Shown here one piece after another: positions 33,718 through 43,111 of a stretch of DNA of 64,000 nucleotides (position 1 is the stretch's first letter; every line of letters begins with the position of its first letter). The stretch covers positions 186,001-250,000 of the forward strand of contig CANLQD010000004.1 of the NCBI GenBank assembly GCA_947493175.1, read 5' to 3'. The notes below the pieces were generated by a model. It made no database searches. It worked only from the letters and a program-made list of their open reading frames with translations, and was not told the DNA's origin. Made by a program: the position numbers and the translations under genes. The DNA comes from an uncultured Flavobacteriaceae bacterium (GTDB lineage Bacteria > Bacteroidota > Bacteroidia > Flavobacteriales > Flavobacteriaceae).

Positions 33718-34770
33718 TTATGTTCCCAAGATTTTCTTTAACATCTCTTTATCGACAGCTGCCCCGGCAAAATCATCAAAGGTTTTTTCCGTGGCTTCAA
33801 TGATGTGGTCTTGTATAAAAATAGCGCCTTCCCTCGCACCTTGTTCCGGGCTTTTGATACAGCATTCCCATTCCATCACCGCCCAAACATCACAACCGTA
33901 TTGGGTAAGTTTGGAGAAAATAGTCTTGAAGTCGATTTGGCCGTCGCCTAATGAACGGTAGCGTCCGGCACGGTCTCCCCAATCGTTATAGCCCCCAAAG
34001 GCTCCCTTTTTTCCGGTAGGGTTAAATTCCGAATCTTTCACATGAAAAGACCGTATGAATTCATGATAGTGGTCTATGTATTCGATATAGTCCAATTGTT
34101 GTAGTACAAAATGACTCGGATCATAAAGAATATTAACGCGTTTATGATTACCGGTCGCCTCCAAAAAGCGTTCAAAGGTGTCCCCGTCATGAAGATCTTC
34201 TCCGGGGTGTATTTCGTAACATACATCAACGCCTTCTTCGTCAAAGTGGTTTAAGATAGGCATCCATCGTTTAGCAAGTTCCTCGAACCCCATTTCTACC
34301 AGTCCGGCAGGTCGTTGTGGCCAAGGATGCCAAGTATGCCAAAGTAAGGCACCTGAAAAAGTCGCATGGGCCTTGATGCCCAATCTACGACTGGCGGTCG
34401 CTGCTTTTTTGACTACGTCTACAGCCCATTCGGTGCGGGCCTTCGGGTTGTTCTTGACCGCATCGGGAGCAAAATTATCGAACATGAGATCATAGGCAGG
34501 ATGCACCGCTACCAACTGCCCCTGCAAATGGGTAGATAGTTCGGTTATCTCAAGGCCATAGGAATTTACCTTTCCTTTTAGTTCATCACAATAAGTCTGG
34601 CTTTCCGCCGCTTGGTCCAAATCGATCAAGAAGTGTTCCCAGGTGGGTATTTGAATGCCTTTGTATCCCAAATCGGCTGCCCACTTGCACATACCATCAA
34701 GGGTGTTGAATGGGGCTTTGCTATCTACGAATTGTGCCAAAAATACAGCGGGTCCTTTGATTGTCTTCAT
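33718..34770 (-). CDS. Sugar phosphate isomerase/epimerase-like TIM-barrel protein
   Basis: 350 residues, no signal peptide, cytoplasmic. A xylose-isomerase-like TIM barrel with the metal set Glu (DVCYEIHPGED), Asp (LYDPSHF), His (SFHVKDSEF) and Glu (AVMEWECC). The N-terminus begins KTIKGPAVFLAQFVDSKAPF. Family members in keto-glycoside loci act as epimerases, isomerases or 3-dehydro-glycoside lyases. It is the first gene of the operon with the two DUF1080 lipoproteins and is divergent from GMC dehydrogenase 1 with 154 bp between the start codons. Confidence 0.9.
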   Translation of the reverse strand: MKTIKGPAVFLAQFVDSKAPFNTLDGMCKWAADLGYKGIQIPTWEHFLIDLDQAAESQTYCDELKGKVNSYGLEITELSTHLQGQLVAVHPAYDLMFDNFAPDAVKNNPKARTEWAVDVVKKAATASRRLGIKAHATFSGALLWHTWHPWPQRPAGLVEMGFEELAKRWMPILNHFDEEGVDVCYEIHPGEDLHDGDTFERFLEATGNHKRVNILYDPSHFVLQQLDYIEYIDHYHEFIRSFHVKDSEFNPTGKKGAFGGYNDWGDRAGRYRSLGDGQIDFKTIFSKLTQYGCDVWAVMEWECCIKSPEQGAREGAIFIQDHIIEATEKTFDDFAGAAVDKEMLKKILGT

Positions 34771-34924
34771 ATCGTATTACGTCTATTGGTTCTTGTAATC
34801 AATCTTATGTGATGTGGGTTTTAAGAATAAACGCTATATTTAGTTCTTAAAAATTTCCTCACCTACCTTATTCTTCGGGAAGTTATAAATATAGGAAAAC
34901 CATCAGAATTAATACAATAAATAT

Positions 34925-36628
34925 ATGAATCAGGAAGTGGAATATGATGCTATTGTCGTGGGTACCGGAATTAGTGGAGGATGGGCCGCAAAAGAACTGA
35001 CAGAGAACGGCCTAAAGACCTTGGTTCTGGAGAGAGGACGTATGGTAAAACACCTTCAGGATTATCCCACAGCGAACGACGACACTTGGGACTATCCTTT
35101 AAAAGGGGAGCTTTCTGCGGAAGACAAGAAAAAATACCATAAACAGCTTCGGGTACAATGGGCGCCCAAGGAAGATGTAAAGCATTTTTTCGTAAACGAT
35201 TTGGAGCATCCTTATGTGGAGACCAAGCGGTTCGATTGGATTCGGGGGTATCAAGTAGGAGGGCGATCTCTTACATGGGGTAGACAGAGCTACCGTTGGA
35301 GCGATATCGATTTTGAGGCAAATCGAAAAGATGGTTATGGGGTCGACTGGCCGGTACGTTATAAAGATATTGCCCCTTGGTATAATAAGGTGGAAGAATA
35401 TATTGGTGTAAGCGGAGAGAATTTAGGACTGAAGCAATTGCCCGATGGTAAGTTTCAACCCCCCATGGATTTAAATTGTGTGGAACAGGAACTTCAAAAA
35501 TCGATTTCTGAAAAGTTTGATGACGGTCGGGTCATGACTATTGGTCGCGTAGCCCATATAACCGACCCAGATGCAGGTATAGAAGGCAGGGGTGTTTGTC
35601 AGCATAGAAATCGCTGTTGGCGAGGGTGCCCGTTTGGAGGCTATTTTTCAAGCAACTCGTCAACGCTTCCAGCGGCCGAGCGCACCGGGAATATGACCCT
35701 GCGGCCACATAGCATCGTTTATGAAGTGATGTACGACGATACGACCAAAAAAGCGATCGGGGTAAAGGTCATCGATGCCGAAACCAATGAAAAATTAGAG
35801 TTCAGGGCAAAGGTTATTTTTCTTTGTGCCTCGGCCATGGCCTCTGTAGGTATTTTGATGCAGTCAAAATCAGCCCGTTTTCCAAATGGGTTGGGAAACG
35901 ATTCCGATGCACTGGGCCGAGGAATTATGGATCACCATTATAAATTAGGGGCATCGGCAAAAGTAGCCGGTCATTTAGATAAATATTACAAGGGGAGACG
36001 TGCCAATGGCTTTTACATACCCCGTTTTGTGAATTTGGACGAAAAGACCAAACGTGAAGGTTATTTACGTGGTTTTGGATATCAGGGTACGGCAAGTAGG
36101 GAAGACTGGTCGGCCTCCGTGGCCGAGTTGGGATATGGGGCAACTTTGAAGGAAGCGGTTTTAAAGCCAGGCCAGTGGCAAATTGGTGTTACCGGTTTCG
36201 GGGAGTTTTTGCCTTATGACGATAATCGGGTTACTTTAAGCCCTACGGAAAAAGACAAATGGGGTCTGCCGCAACTCGCTTTTGATGTGGAATTCAAAGA
36301 GAATGAATACCGTATGCGGGAAGATATCAAAAAAGAGATTGTCGATATGTTCAAGGCCGCTGGTTTTGTAGATGTACAGCCCTATGAAGAAGAAACCGGG
36401 CCTGGATTGGGAATTCACGAAATGGGTGGTGCGCGTATGGGCCACAGTGCCAAAACTTCTATTGTGAATAAACATAATCAGCTGCATCTGGTGCCCAATG
36501 TATATGTGACCGATGGTGCTTTTATGAGTTCATCGAGCTGTGTAAATCCATCATTGACCTACATGGCTTTTACAGCAAGGGCTGCCAACCATGCGGCAAA
36601 AGAATTCAAAGCAGGGAGTTATTCCTGA
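34925..36628 (+). CDS. GMC oxidoreductase 1 (FAD sugar dehydrogenase-like, putative Fe-S motif)
   Basis: 567 residues. FAD-dependent dehydrogenase of the GMC type, close to the gluconate 2-dehydrogenase/glucoside 3-dehydrogenase large subunits. The FAD-binding fold starts with VVGTGISGGWAAKELTENG (about 12-30). A cysteine motif CQHRNRCWRGC (C225, C231, C235; C-x5-C-x3-C) matches the spacing of the 3Fe-4S ligands in FAD glucose dehydrogenase. The C-terminal catalytic region has GIHEMGGARMG and CVNPSLTYMAFTARA. No signal peptide is present; export would need a signal-bearing partner, which is not adjacent here. The 3' neighbour is an ASCH gene 40 bp away. Confidence 0.93.
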   Translation: MNQEVEYDAIVVGTGISGGWAAKELTENGLKTLVLERGRMVKHLQDYPTANDDTWDYPLKGELSAEDKKKYHKQLRVQWAPKEDVKHFFVNDLEHPYVETKRFDWIRGYQVGGRSLTWGRQSYRWSDIDFEANRKDGYGVDWPVRYKDIAPWYNKVEEYIGVSGENLGLKQLPDGKFQPPMDLNCVEQELQKSISEKFDDGRVMTIGRVAHITDPDAGIEGRGVCQHRNRCWRGCPFGGYFSSNSSTLPAAERTGNMTLRPHSIVYEVMYDDTTKKAIGVKVIDAETNEKLEFRAKVIFLCASAMASVGILMQSKSARFPNGLGNDSDALGRGIMDHHYKLGASAKVAGHLDKYYKGRRANGFYIPRFVNLDEKTKREGYLRGFGYQGTASREDWSASVAELGYGATLKEAVLKPGQWQIGVTGFGEFLPYDDNRVTLSPTEKDKWGLPQLAFDVEFKENEYRMREDIKKEIVDMFKAAGFVDVQPYEEETGPGLGIHEMGGARMGHSAKTSIVNKHNQLHLVPNVYVTDGAFMSSSSCVNPSLTYMAFTARAANHAAKEFKAGSYS

Positions 36629-36668
36629 TGTACTATTATTGCTATATCCAAAAACACTGACCTAAAAA

Positions 36669-37127
36669 ATGGAAAACGCATCAGCCCGTAATATGTGGGG
36701 AGATTATTTGGACAAACATCTGGAAGATGCCTTTGCCGAAGCCCCGAAGGTTGTTCACTTTTGTAATAACGAACTGGACGCCAACGAATGTGCCACTTTG
36801 GTAAAAAAAGGAATCAAGAGGGCAACCTCCCCATCGCTGTTGGGCATTCAATATCGAAAAGAGAAATTACCCAAAATTGGAGATTTTATGGTGGTGACCG
36901 ACTGGGAAGGTACCGCACAATGTATTGTTCGCACTACCAAGGTAACCATGAGGCCCTTTTTTAGTATCGACAAGGCCTATGCACAGTTGGAAGGAGAAGG
37001 GGATAAAAGTCTCGATTACTGGAAACGTACCCACTGGGAGTATTATGAAAAAGAACTGGAGCCTTTTGAAAGAGTCCCACGAGAGAGTATGATCATTGTT
37101 TGCCAGGAGTTCGAAAAAGTATTTTAG
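36669..37127 (+). CDS. ASCH-domain protein
   Basis: 152 residues, cytoplasmic. The ASCH fold (PUA-like RNA-binding) is seen in KKGIKRATSP, KIGDFMVVTDWEGTAQCIVRTTKV and FSIDKAYAQLEGEGDKSLDYWKRTHWEYY. Some ASCH proteins are ribonucleases or cytidine-derivative amidohydrolases; which applies is unknown. It follows GMC 1 by 40 bp but has no obvious link to sugar oxidation. A strong hairpin ends the transcript. Confidence 0.88.
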   Translation: MENASARNMWGDYLDKHLEDAFAEAPKVVHFCNNELDANECATLVKKGIKRATSPSLLGIQYRKEKLPKIGDFMVVTDWEGTAQCIVRTTKVTMRPFFSIDKAYAQLEGEGDKSLDYWKRTHWEYYEKELEPFERVPRESMIIVCQEFEKVF

Positions 37128-37187
37128 GCAGTTCTACCGCATCAGGCAGGTTCACATCATCGCACTTAGCGATAGGAAGTTGATAAG

Positions 37188-37228
37188 AAAAGACTCCAAA
37201 GGTTTCTAAAACCTTTGGAGTCTTTTTT
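37188..37228. terminator. Bidirectional terminator
   Basis: A perfect 18-bp stem (arms 37188-37205 and 37209-37226, core GACTCCAAAGG) has a 3-nt loop. A T run follows on the plus strand, and a shorter one on the minus strand. It separates the convergent ASCH and Gfo/Idh/MocA genes. Confidence 0.92.
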
Positions 37229-37254
37229 GTTGCCACGCCACGGTAGCCGGAGAG

Positions 37255-38394
37255 TTACTTTTCAAGGTTGACCCAGATGTTACCGCCTTTGTGCGATTCC
37301 ACAGTGGCCTCGATAAAATTCATGCCGCGAACCCCATCGGTCATCGTCGGAAATTCTCCATCGTTATACTTTTTGCCACGTATGGCCTTGGCGGCTCCTA
37401 GGTAAATATTGGCCATGGAATCAAAGATGCCCTCGGGATGTCCCGGAGGTAGTTTGGTGCCGTCCAAAGACAGTTTGGTGTTATAGGCATGGCCTGGCTT
37501 GTATACTTGTGTGGGTTTTGTATCGCTTAACATATACAGGAAATTGGGGTTTTCCTGCTCCCATCTAAATGCCGCTTTTTCTCCGTAGATAGCAATTGCG
37601 AGTCCGTTTTCTTCCCCCGTTGCGACCTGGCTGCTTCGAATCACCCCTTTTACCGTATCACTCATACGAATCAAGACGGTACCATCAATATCCATCTTAT
37701 TATCTTTATAGAGATAGTTAAAGTCGCTTAAAATAGATTTCACCTTCAATCCTGTAGTATATTCTACCATATTGAATGCATGCACGCCAATATCGCCAAT
37801 ACAGGAACTTATACCTGCTTTTTTGGGATCTAAGCGCCAAACCGTAGAGCGTTTTTTCTTGTCATGGATAATCGTATTGATCCAGCCTTGATAATACACG
37901 GCATCGACCTTATGAATTTTTCCCAAGGCTCCTTTTTTGATCATTTCCCGCATTTGTCGAACCATTGGGTAGCCTGTATAGGTATGGGTCAGGGCAAAAA
38001 CGGTTCCTGCTTTTTTATGCGCTTTTTGTAGCGTTTTGGCTTCCGCTAGTGTCGTGGTCATCGGTTTTTCGCAAATGACATGAAAACCGTTTTCCAATAG
38101 CTTAAGAGCCATGGGAAAATGTAAAAAGTTAGGGGTCAATACCGAAAATACTTGAATGCGCTTGTTTTCGGGAAGTTTCATTTCTTCCTCGACCATGGTA
38201 TCAAAATCGGCATAGATACGATCTGTGGGAACATCGATTTCTTTGGCGAATTTCATATTGGCCTTAAAATCGGGATTGAAAACCGCTCCGACGATTTCAT
38301 AATTATCATTAATCTGGGAAGCTACACGGTGTAATACTCCAATAAGCGAGTCTCCACCACCTCCTAAAATTCCTAATCTAATTTTTTTCGGCAT
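37255..38394 (-). CDS. Gfo/Idh/MocA-family oxidoreductase
   Basis: 379 residues, no signal peptide. An NAD(P)-dependent sugar oxidoreductase. The Rossmann motif reads RLGILGGGGDSLIG (about 5-18), the conserved EKP is in CEKPMTTTL (about 111), and the substrate domain has GDIGVHAFNMVEY with the catalytic His. Members in such loci interconvert hydroxyl and keto groups on sugars, including 3-keto-sugars. It is the last gene of a four-gene minus-strand operon (TIM barrel, DinB, permease, Gfo/Idh). Confidence 0.93.
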   Translation of the reverse strand: MPKKIRLGILGGGGDSLIGVLHRVASQINDNYEIVGAVFNPDFKANMKFAKEIDVPTDRIYADFDTMVEEEMKLPENKRIQVFSVLTPNFLHFPMALKLLENGFHVICEKPMTTTLAEAKTLQKAHKKAGTVFALTHTYTGYPMVRQMREMIKKGALGKIHKVDAVYYQGWINTIIHDKKKRSTVWRLDPKKAGISSCIGDIGVHAFNMVEYTTGLKVKSILSDFNYLYKDNKMDIDGTVLIRMSDTVKGVIRSSQVATGEENGLAIAIYGEKAAFRWEQENPNFLYMLSDTKPTQVYKPGHAYNTKLSLDGTKLPPGHPEGIFDSMANIYLGAAKAIRGKKYNDGEFPTMTDGVRGMNFIEATVESHKGGNIWVNLEK

Positions 38395-38448
38395 GTATTC
38401 TAGTGTTTTGTGATTTAAGAAAAATGAAATTCAATTTATAAAAAATAG

Positions 38449-39675
38449 CTAAGATTTATAGGATATCTTTTCATTTTTGAAAAGAAGTGCGAACAAAATG
38501 AGCACAAGAAGTGCAAAACCTGCAGGGTAGTACCAAATGATTTGCCAATTATGTGCGCCATTGGTCAAAACATATAAATCGAATATTTTTCCAGCAAACC
38601 AGAACCCGATAAGCATCCCCACCCCGTAAGTTGCCAAGGTAATAAGTCCTTGGGCCGCACTTTTGTAGGCCGGTCCCGCTTTTGTATCTGTGTAGATCTG
38701 TCCTGAAACAAAGAAAAAATCATAACAGATGCCGTGTAGGGCGATGCCCGTAACCAGCATAAAAAAGAGCTCCCCGGCATTTCCGTAAGAAAACAGCAAA
38801 TAACGTACGGCCCAGGCCGCCATCCCTGCTAAGATGGTTTTCTTAAAACCAAACCTTTTAAAGAAATAGGGTAACAACAGTAAGAAAAGCAGTTCTGAGA
38901 CCTGGCCCAGAGAGGCCCAGGCCGTGGAATTATCTATTTGGGATTCGGTTAAGAACGGACTTACATATTGATAATAAAACGCGAGGGGAATACAGATTAA
39001 AACAGAGGAAACAAAGAAAACAAGAAAGTTACGATCTTTCAAAAGACCCAATGCCTGAAGCCCCATAATTTCTGAAAGATGAACCTTTTTTGAGCGGTCT
39101 GCCCCCGGAGGCGTTTTGGGCAAGGTAAAACTAAAAATACCCAAAAGGGCAGAGGATAGGGAGGCCATTAGAAAGGTGTTTCGAAGAAGGCCTTCAGCGA
39201 TACCATCTTTGGAATCCCATGCCAAAAAACTGATCAATACGCCTGCAATGATCCATCCGGCAGTACCAAATACCCGCACAAAGGAAAACTCCTTTGCCGG
39301 GTCTTTCATTTGATTAAAGGAGACCGAATTGACCAAAGCCAATGACGACATATACAAAATCATGTATCCGAAAAGAAACGGATAGAAACCCGAAAAGTCG
39401 GTGGCGATATACAATAAATACATCAGCAGGGCACCGCAAAGGTGTAGAACTCCTAAAATACGTTCCGCATTGAAATAGCGGTCGGCAATCAAGCCGATAA
39501 TAAAAGGAGCTATAATGGCGCCCCATGATTGTGTTGAATAAGCCAAGGCCACTTCGGCACCATCGGATTCTAAGCTGTTGGGGAGATAACTCCCCATGGT
39601 CACGTACCAACTGCCCCAAATAAAAAATTCCAAAAACATCATCACCGAGAGTTGTACGCGTACCTTGGTGTTCAT
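38449..39675 (-). CDS. MFS permease, NupG/nucleoside:H+ symporter family
   Basis: 408 residues, 12 predicted membrane helices. The N-terminus LSVMMFLEFFIWGSWYVTMG is typical of the nucleoside-H+ symporter branch of the major facilitator superfamily. In Bacteroidetes sugar loci such proteins are found beside Gfo/Idh/MocA and TIM-barrel genes and probably move sugars or keto-sugars instead of nucleosides. It sits 54 bp before the Gfo/Idh gene and 5 bp after the DinB gene. Substrate not known from sequence. Confidence 0.88.
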   Translation of the reverse strand: MNTKVRVQLSVMMFLEFFIWGSWYVTMGSYLPNSLESDGAEVALAYSTQSWGAIIAPFIIGLIADRYFNAERILGVLHLCGALLMYLLYIATDFSGFYPFLFGYMILYMSSLALVNSVSFNQMKDPAKEFSFVRVFGTAGWIIAGVLISFLAWDSKDGIAEGLLRNTFLMASLSSALLGIFSFTLPKTPPGADRSKKVHLSEIMGLQALGLLKDRNFLVFFVSSVLICIPLAFYYQYVSPFLTESQIDNSTAWASLGQVSELLFLLLLPYFFKRFGFKKTILAGMAAWAVRYLLFSYGNAGELFFMLVTGIALHGICYDFFFVSGQIYTDTKAGPAYKSAAQGLITLATYGVGMLIGFWFAGKIFDLYVLTNGAHNWQIIWYYPAGFALLVLILFALLFKNEKISYKS

Positions 39676-39680
39676 GGGTT

Positions 39681-40124
39681 TTACCTTTTATAAAAGATAT
39701 AATCTAAAGGCAAAGGCTCTATGCCGTTGTTCCTGAAATCAGTGGCTATCTGTCCTCGATGATGTGTTGAATGGTTGATGATATGAAATAAGATGTCCTG
39801 CAAGGTGTTTGTAAAAAGTCTTCCTTCGCTGGTTTCGTAGTCGATTCGTACTTCAAAGTCATCGGCATTTGTCGTTATTTCAAAGGAGGCACGTTGATTT
39901 TCATAATGGATATCACCCCAGTTTTGCATATCGTGCAGCTGAAAAACCGCATACTCGGGATTTTTCTTAATGGCCCTGGCGTTCCAGATATGGTGTGCGT
40001 TTAGAATATGGCTGAACCGCTCCACGACTTTTTCCGGAACGGTTTCCATGGCATTGCACATATCGATCAGTTTTTTGTTGCAATGAAAATTGTAATCGAA
40101 CAGTTGGTTAAAGAATACTTTCAC
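39681..40124 (-). CDS. DinB-family putative metal-dependent hydrolase/transferase
   Basis: 147 residues, four-helix bundle. Potential metal-binding His are seen in LNAHHIWNARA (about 42-50) and NHSTHHRGQIATDFR (about 117-131), the conserved DinB pattern. DinB proteins include thiol transferases and uncharacterised hydrolases. It lies within the sugar operon (5 bp from the permease, 34 bp from the TIM-barrel gene), but no link to keto-sugar chemistry is known; it may be a passenger or handle a toxic side product. Confidence 0.88.
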   Translation of the reverse strand: MKVFFNQLFDYNFHCNKKLIDMCNAMETVPEKVVERFSHILNAHHIWNARAIKKNPEYAVFQLHDMQNWGDIHYENQRASFEITTNADDFEVRIDYETSEGRLFTNTLQDILFHIINHSTHHRGQIATDFRNNGIEPLPLDYIFYKR

Positions 40125-40158
40125 AGAGGGTCATAGGTTTAAGTATGTGTCGCTGGGT

Positions 40159-41166
40159 TTAGCTCATTTCTTTCGCCGCTTTTAGCATCAGCTCCTTGGT
40201 GGCGATGATACCTTCTTCTTCGCTTAGTTCACTGCCTTCGTACTCGACTCCTATATAGCCTGTATACCCGGCATCTTTTACGATTTGTAGCATTTTTACA
40301 TAGTCGATATCGGTCTCGTTGCCATCTGCGTCAAAATCATGGGATTTGGCACTCACCGCCTTCGCATGGGGCATTAACTCGGTCACCCCTTTATACTTGT
40401 CGTACATTTCGGCACAGCCGGCACGCCAGTCGTCTGGATCGTTACGCCGAATACAGAAATTACCAAAATCGGGCAAGGTTCCACAATTCTCCAAATCGAC
40501 CATGCGCATTACCTCTGCATGCAATGCCCCGTTAGAAGAAAGTCCTCCGTGATTTTCAACAATCACATTGATGTCTTTGTCTTTTGCGTAGGTAGCCAAT
40601 TTGGTAAGCCCATCAACAGAATTCTTTTTCCACTCCTCGGGCTCCGAGCTTCCATTAAGATTTACTCGAATGGCATGGCAGCCCATGGCAGCTGCCGCAT
40701 CGACCCATTTTTTATGTTTTTCGACCGTTTCATTGCGTTCCGTATCATCGGTAGCGGCTAGATTTCCCTGGCCATCGATCATAATCAATACATTCTCCAA
40801 GCCATATTTCTTCGCCTCGGCGTTCGACTTTGCAACAAAGTTGGCCATCGCCTCTGGCGAGTAATTTGCACTTTCCAATTCCGGATTGTACAACTGACTC
40901 ACATACTCCAATCCAGAAAAGCCCCAGTTCTTTGCTTTTTCAGCAAAGGTATATGGGTCTACCCCGTCTTCCAGTATCATTTTGTGAATACTCCATTGTG
41001 CAAGTGAAAGTTTAAAGAAGGGGTCTACAACTTTTTCGGCCATATCGTTGGTGGTATCAGTAGCTTCGTTTTCAGTTTTTTTGGTCTCTTTGCAGGCATA
41101 TACACCCAATAAACTGAATGCTATGGTGGCCTGTGAGCCACGTTCTATAAAATCACGTCGTTTCAT
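40159..41166 (-). CDS. Exported TIM-barrel sugar isomerase/epimerase-like protein
   Basis: 335 residues. The N-terminus MKRRDFIERGSQATIAFSLL is Tat-like (twin Arg), with a Cys at 25 (GVYAC) that could be a lipobox. A low-complexity linker rich in Glu, Thr and Asp follows. The TIM barrel (about 50-335) has metal residues Glu (VIVENHGG), Asp (LPDFGNF), His (SAKSHDFD) and Glu (IGVEYEGSEL). It is thus a probably periplasmic member of the isomerase/epimerase superfamily, unlike the cytoplasmic copies at 25.6 and 33.7 kb. It is the first gene of the minus operon, with a palindrome in its upstream region. Confidence 0.9.
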   Translation of the reverse strand: MKRRDFIERGSQATIAFSLLGVYACKETKKTENEATDTTNDMAEKVVDPFFKLSLAQWSIHKMILEDGVDPYTFAEKAKNWGFSGLEYVSQLYNPELESANYSPEAMANFVAKSNAEAKKYGLENVLIMIDGQGNLAATDDTERNETVEKHKKWVDAAAAMGCHAIRVNLNGSSEPEEWKKNSVDGLTKLATYAKDKDINVIVENHGGLSSNGALHAEVMRMVDLENCGTLPDFGNFCIRRNDPDDWRAGCAEMYDKYKGVTELMPHAKAVSAKSHDFDADGNETDIDYVKMLQIVKDAGYTGYIGVEYEGSELSEEEGIIATKELMLKAAKEMS

Positions 41167-41195
41167 TTGGTCAAGTTTCGTTGTTAGTTTCGATT

Positions 41196-41207
41196 AAAAA
41201 CGTTTTT
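41196..41207. promoter_or_regulatory. Palindrome AAAAACGTTTTT in divergent promoter region
   Basis: A perfect 12-bp palindrome centred on CG, 30 bp upstream of the 41166 start and about 190 bp upstream of GMC 2. LacI-family operators are often CG-centred palindromes, but no LacI-type gene is in the window. Confidence 0.25.
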
Positions 41208-41392
41208 GACAGCCTGCTAACGCTTATCTATCAATCGGTTAAACATTCCGTGATAGCAACCTGCCGGGTACGGTAATTTGCAAAAACCCATCAGTTACCG
41301 CCATAACTTACATTATAGGCAATAGGAACAGTGTTTAAATGTAGAAAATTAAATTAATATTTAATAAATTTAGCGACTAAACAATCAGGTAC

Positions 41393-43111
41393 ATGAGCAA
41401 ATTTTATTACAATGAAGAACAAGAATCCTATGATGCTATAGTTGTAGGTACCGGAATCAGTGGTGGCTGGGCGGCAAAGGAACTTTGCGAGAATGGACTC
41501 AAAACTTTGGTTCTGGAACGGGGCAGAATGGTAAAGCACCGTGAAGACTATGAAACCGCGGATAAGGATGATTGGGATTTTCCATTACATGGCGAGCTTC
41601 CTTATGAGGAAAAGAAGAAACAACTAAAGCAATCCCGTACGGGCTATACGACCAGGGCGCAACATAATATGTGGTTTGTCAATGATTTGGAGCACCCATA
41701 TAATGAAACAAAGCGTTTTGATTGGATGCGGGGCTACCATGTCGGGGGACGCTCTTTGCAATGGGGCCGTCATAGTTATCGTTGGAGCGATATTGATTTT
41801 ACCGCCAATCTTCGGGAAGGAATTGCGGTGGATTGGCCCGTTCGATATAAGGATATAGCACCATGGTACGATAAGGTGGAATCCTATATCGGTGTCTCCG
41901 GGGAGAACCTTGGTTTGGCCCAACTGCCCGATGGACAGTTTGAGCCGATGATGGAGCTGAATTGTGTAGAACAACATGTCCGGGAAAAAGTAGCCGAGAA
42001 TTTTGATGGTAGGGTGGTGACCGCAGGTCGCGTAGCCCACATTAACAGTGATAAAAAGTTTGAAGGTGACGGTCGTATACGATGCCAATTTCGAAATCGT
42101 TGCATTCGAGGATGTCCCTTCGGAGCTTACTTTAGCAGCCTTTCTTCTACATTGCCAGCCGCTGAAGCCACGGGTAACATGACCTTACGCCCCGATTCTA
42201 TCGTTCACGAAATCATGTATGATCCAAACACCAAAAAGGCCACCGGAGTAAAGGTAATCGACCGGGTTACCAAAGAAACCTTTGAGTTTAAGGCAAAAGT
42301 CATTTTCCTTTGTGCATCGGCTATTGCATCCACCTCTATTCTGATGCAATCGAAATCGGACCGTTTCCCAAATGGAATGGGGAACGATTCAGATCAGTTA
42401 GGAAGAAACATCATGGACCATCATTTAAAGGTGGGTGCAGAAGGTAAGTTCGACGGTTTCGAGGACAAATATTACAAGGGTAGAAAACCGAACGGTATTT
42501 ATATTCCCCGTTTTAGGAATCTTGGGGGCGCTAGTGACCGAAAAGAGTACAAACGTGGTTTCGGATATCAAGGAGGTGCCGGTCGAGGTAATTGGCAAGA
42601 AAGTATCGCGGAGCTTTCATTCGGAAAAGATTTAAAGGACGCCGTCTTACAGCCGGGAGGTTGGAGTTTCGGTATGGGAGGTTTTGGGGAAGTGTTGCCT
42701 TATCAGGACAATCGCTTCACCTTGGATTATGATCAAAAAGACCAATGGGGTCTTCCTACGGTTACTTTTGACGCGGAGTTCCATGAAAATGAATGGAATA
42801 TGCGAAAAGACATGAAAGAGTCAGCCGTTGAAATGCTCGAGAAGGCAGGTCTTCGAGATGTAAAGCCTTTTGATGACCCTGGAGCACTTGGTCTTGGGAT
42901 TCATGAAATGGGAACGGCTCGAATGGGGAGAGATCGCAGAACCTCGGTCGTAGACGGGAACAATGCATTGCACGATGTGCCTAACGTATACGTAACAGAC
43001 GGGTCTTTTATGACCTCTGCCAGTTGTGTAAACCCATCACTTACTTATATGGCCTTTACGGCCAGGGCCGCCAACCATGCGGTCAGCGAACTAAAAAAAG
43101 GAAATATATAA
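41393..43111 (+). CDS. GMC oxidoreductase 2 (FAD sugar dehydrogenase large subunit-like)
   Basis: 572 residues, a close paralogue of the protein at 34925. FAD-binding motif VVGTGISGGWAAKELCENG, cysteine motif CQFRNRCIRGC (C231, C237, C241), and catalytic region GIHEMGTARMG with CVNPSLTYMAFTARA. The Cys spacing (C-x5-C-x3-C) equals that of the 3Fe-4S cluster of FAD glucose dehydrogenase. Its stop codon overlaps the next start by 1 nt (TAATG), coupling it to a small subunit of the LacC/gluconate-2-dehydrogenase-subunit-3 type. It has no signal of its own and would be carried across the membrane by that partner. Proposed reaction: oxidation of a sugar or glycoside hydroxyl to a ketone. Confidence 0.94.
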   Translation: MSKFYYNEEQESYDAIVVGTGISGGWAAKELCENGLKTLVLERGRMVKHREDYETADKDDWDFPLHGELPYEEKKKQLKQSRTGYTTRAQHNMWFVNDLEHPYNETKRFDWMRGYHVGGRSLQWGRHSYRWSDIDFTANLREGIAVDWPVRYKDIAPWYDKVESYIGVSGENLGLAQLPDGQFEPMMELNCVEQHVREKVAENFDGRVVTAGRVAHINSDKKFEGDGRIRCQFRNRCIRGCPFGAYFSSLSSTLPAAEATGNMTLRPDSIVHEIMYDPNTKKATGVKVIDRVTKETFEFKAKVIFLCASAIASTSILMQSKSDRFPNGMGNDSDQLGRNIMDHHLKVGAEGKFDGFEDKYYKGRKPNGIYIPRFRNLGGASDRKEYKRGFGYQGGAGRGNWQESIAELSFGKDLKDAVLQPGGWSFGMGGFGEVLPYQDNRFTLDYDQKDQWGLPTVTFDAEFHENEWNMRKDMKESAVEMLEKAGLRDVKPFDDPGALGLGIHEMGTARMGRDRRTSVVDGNNALHDVPNVYVTDGSFMTSASCVNPSLTYMAFTARAANHAVSELKKGNI

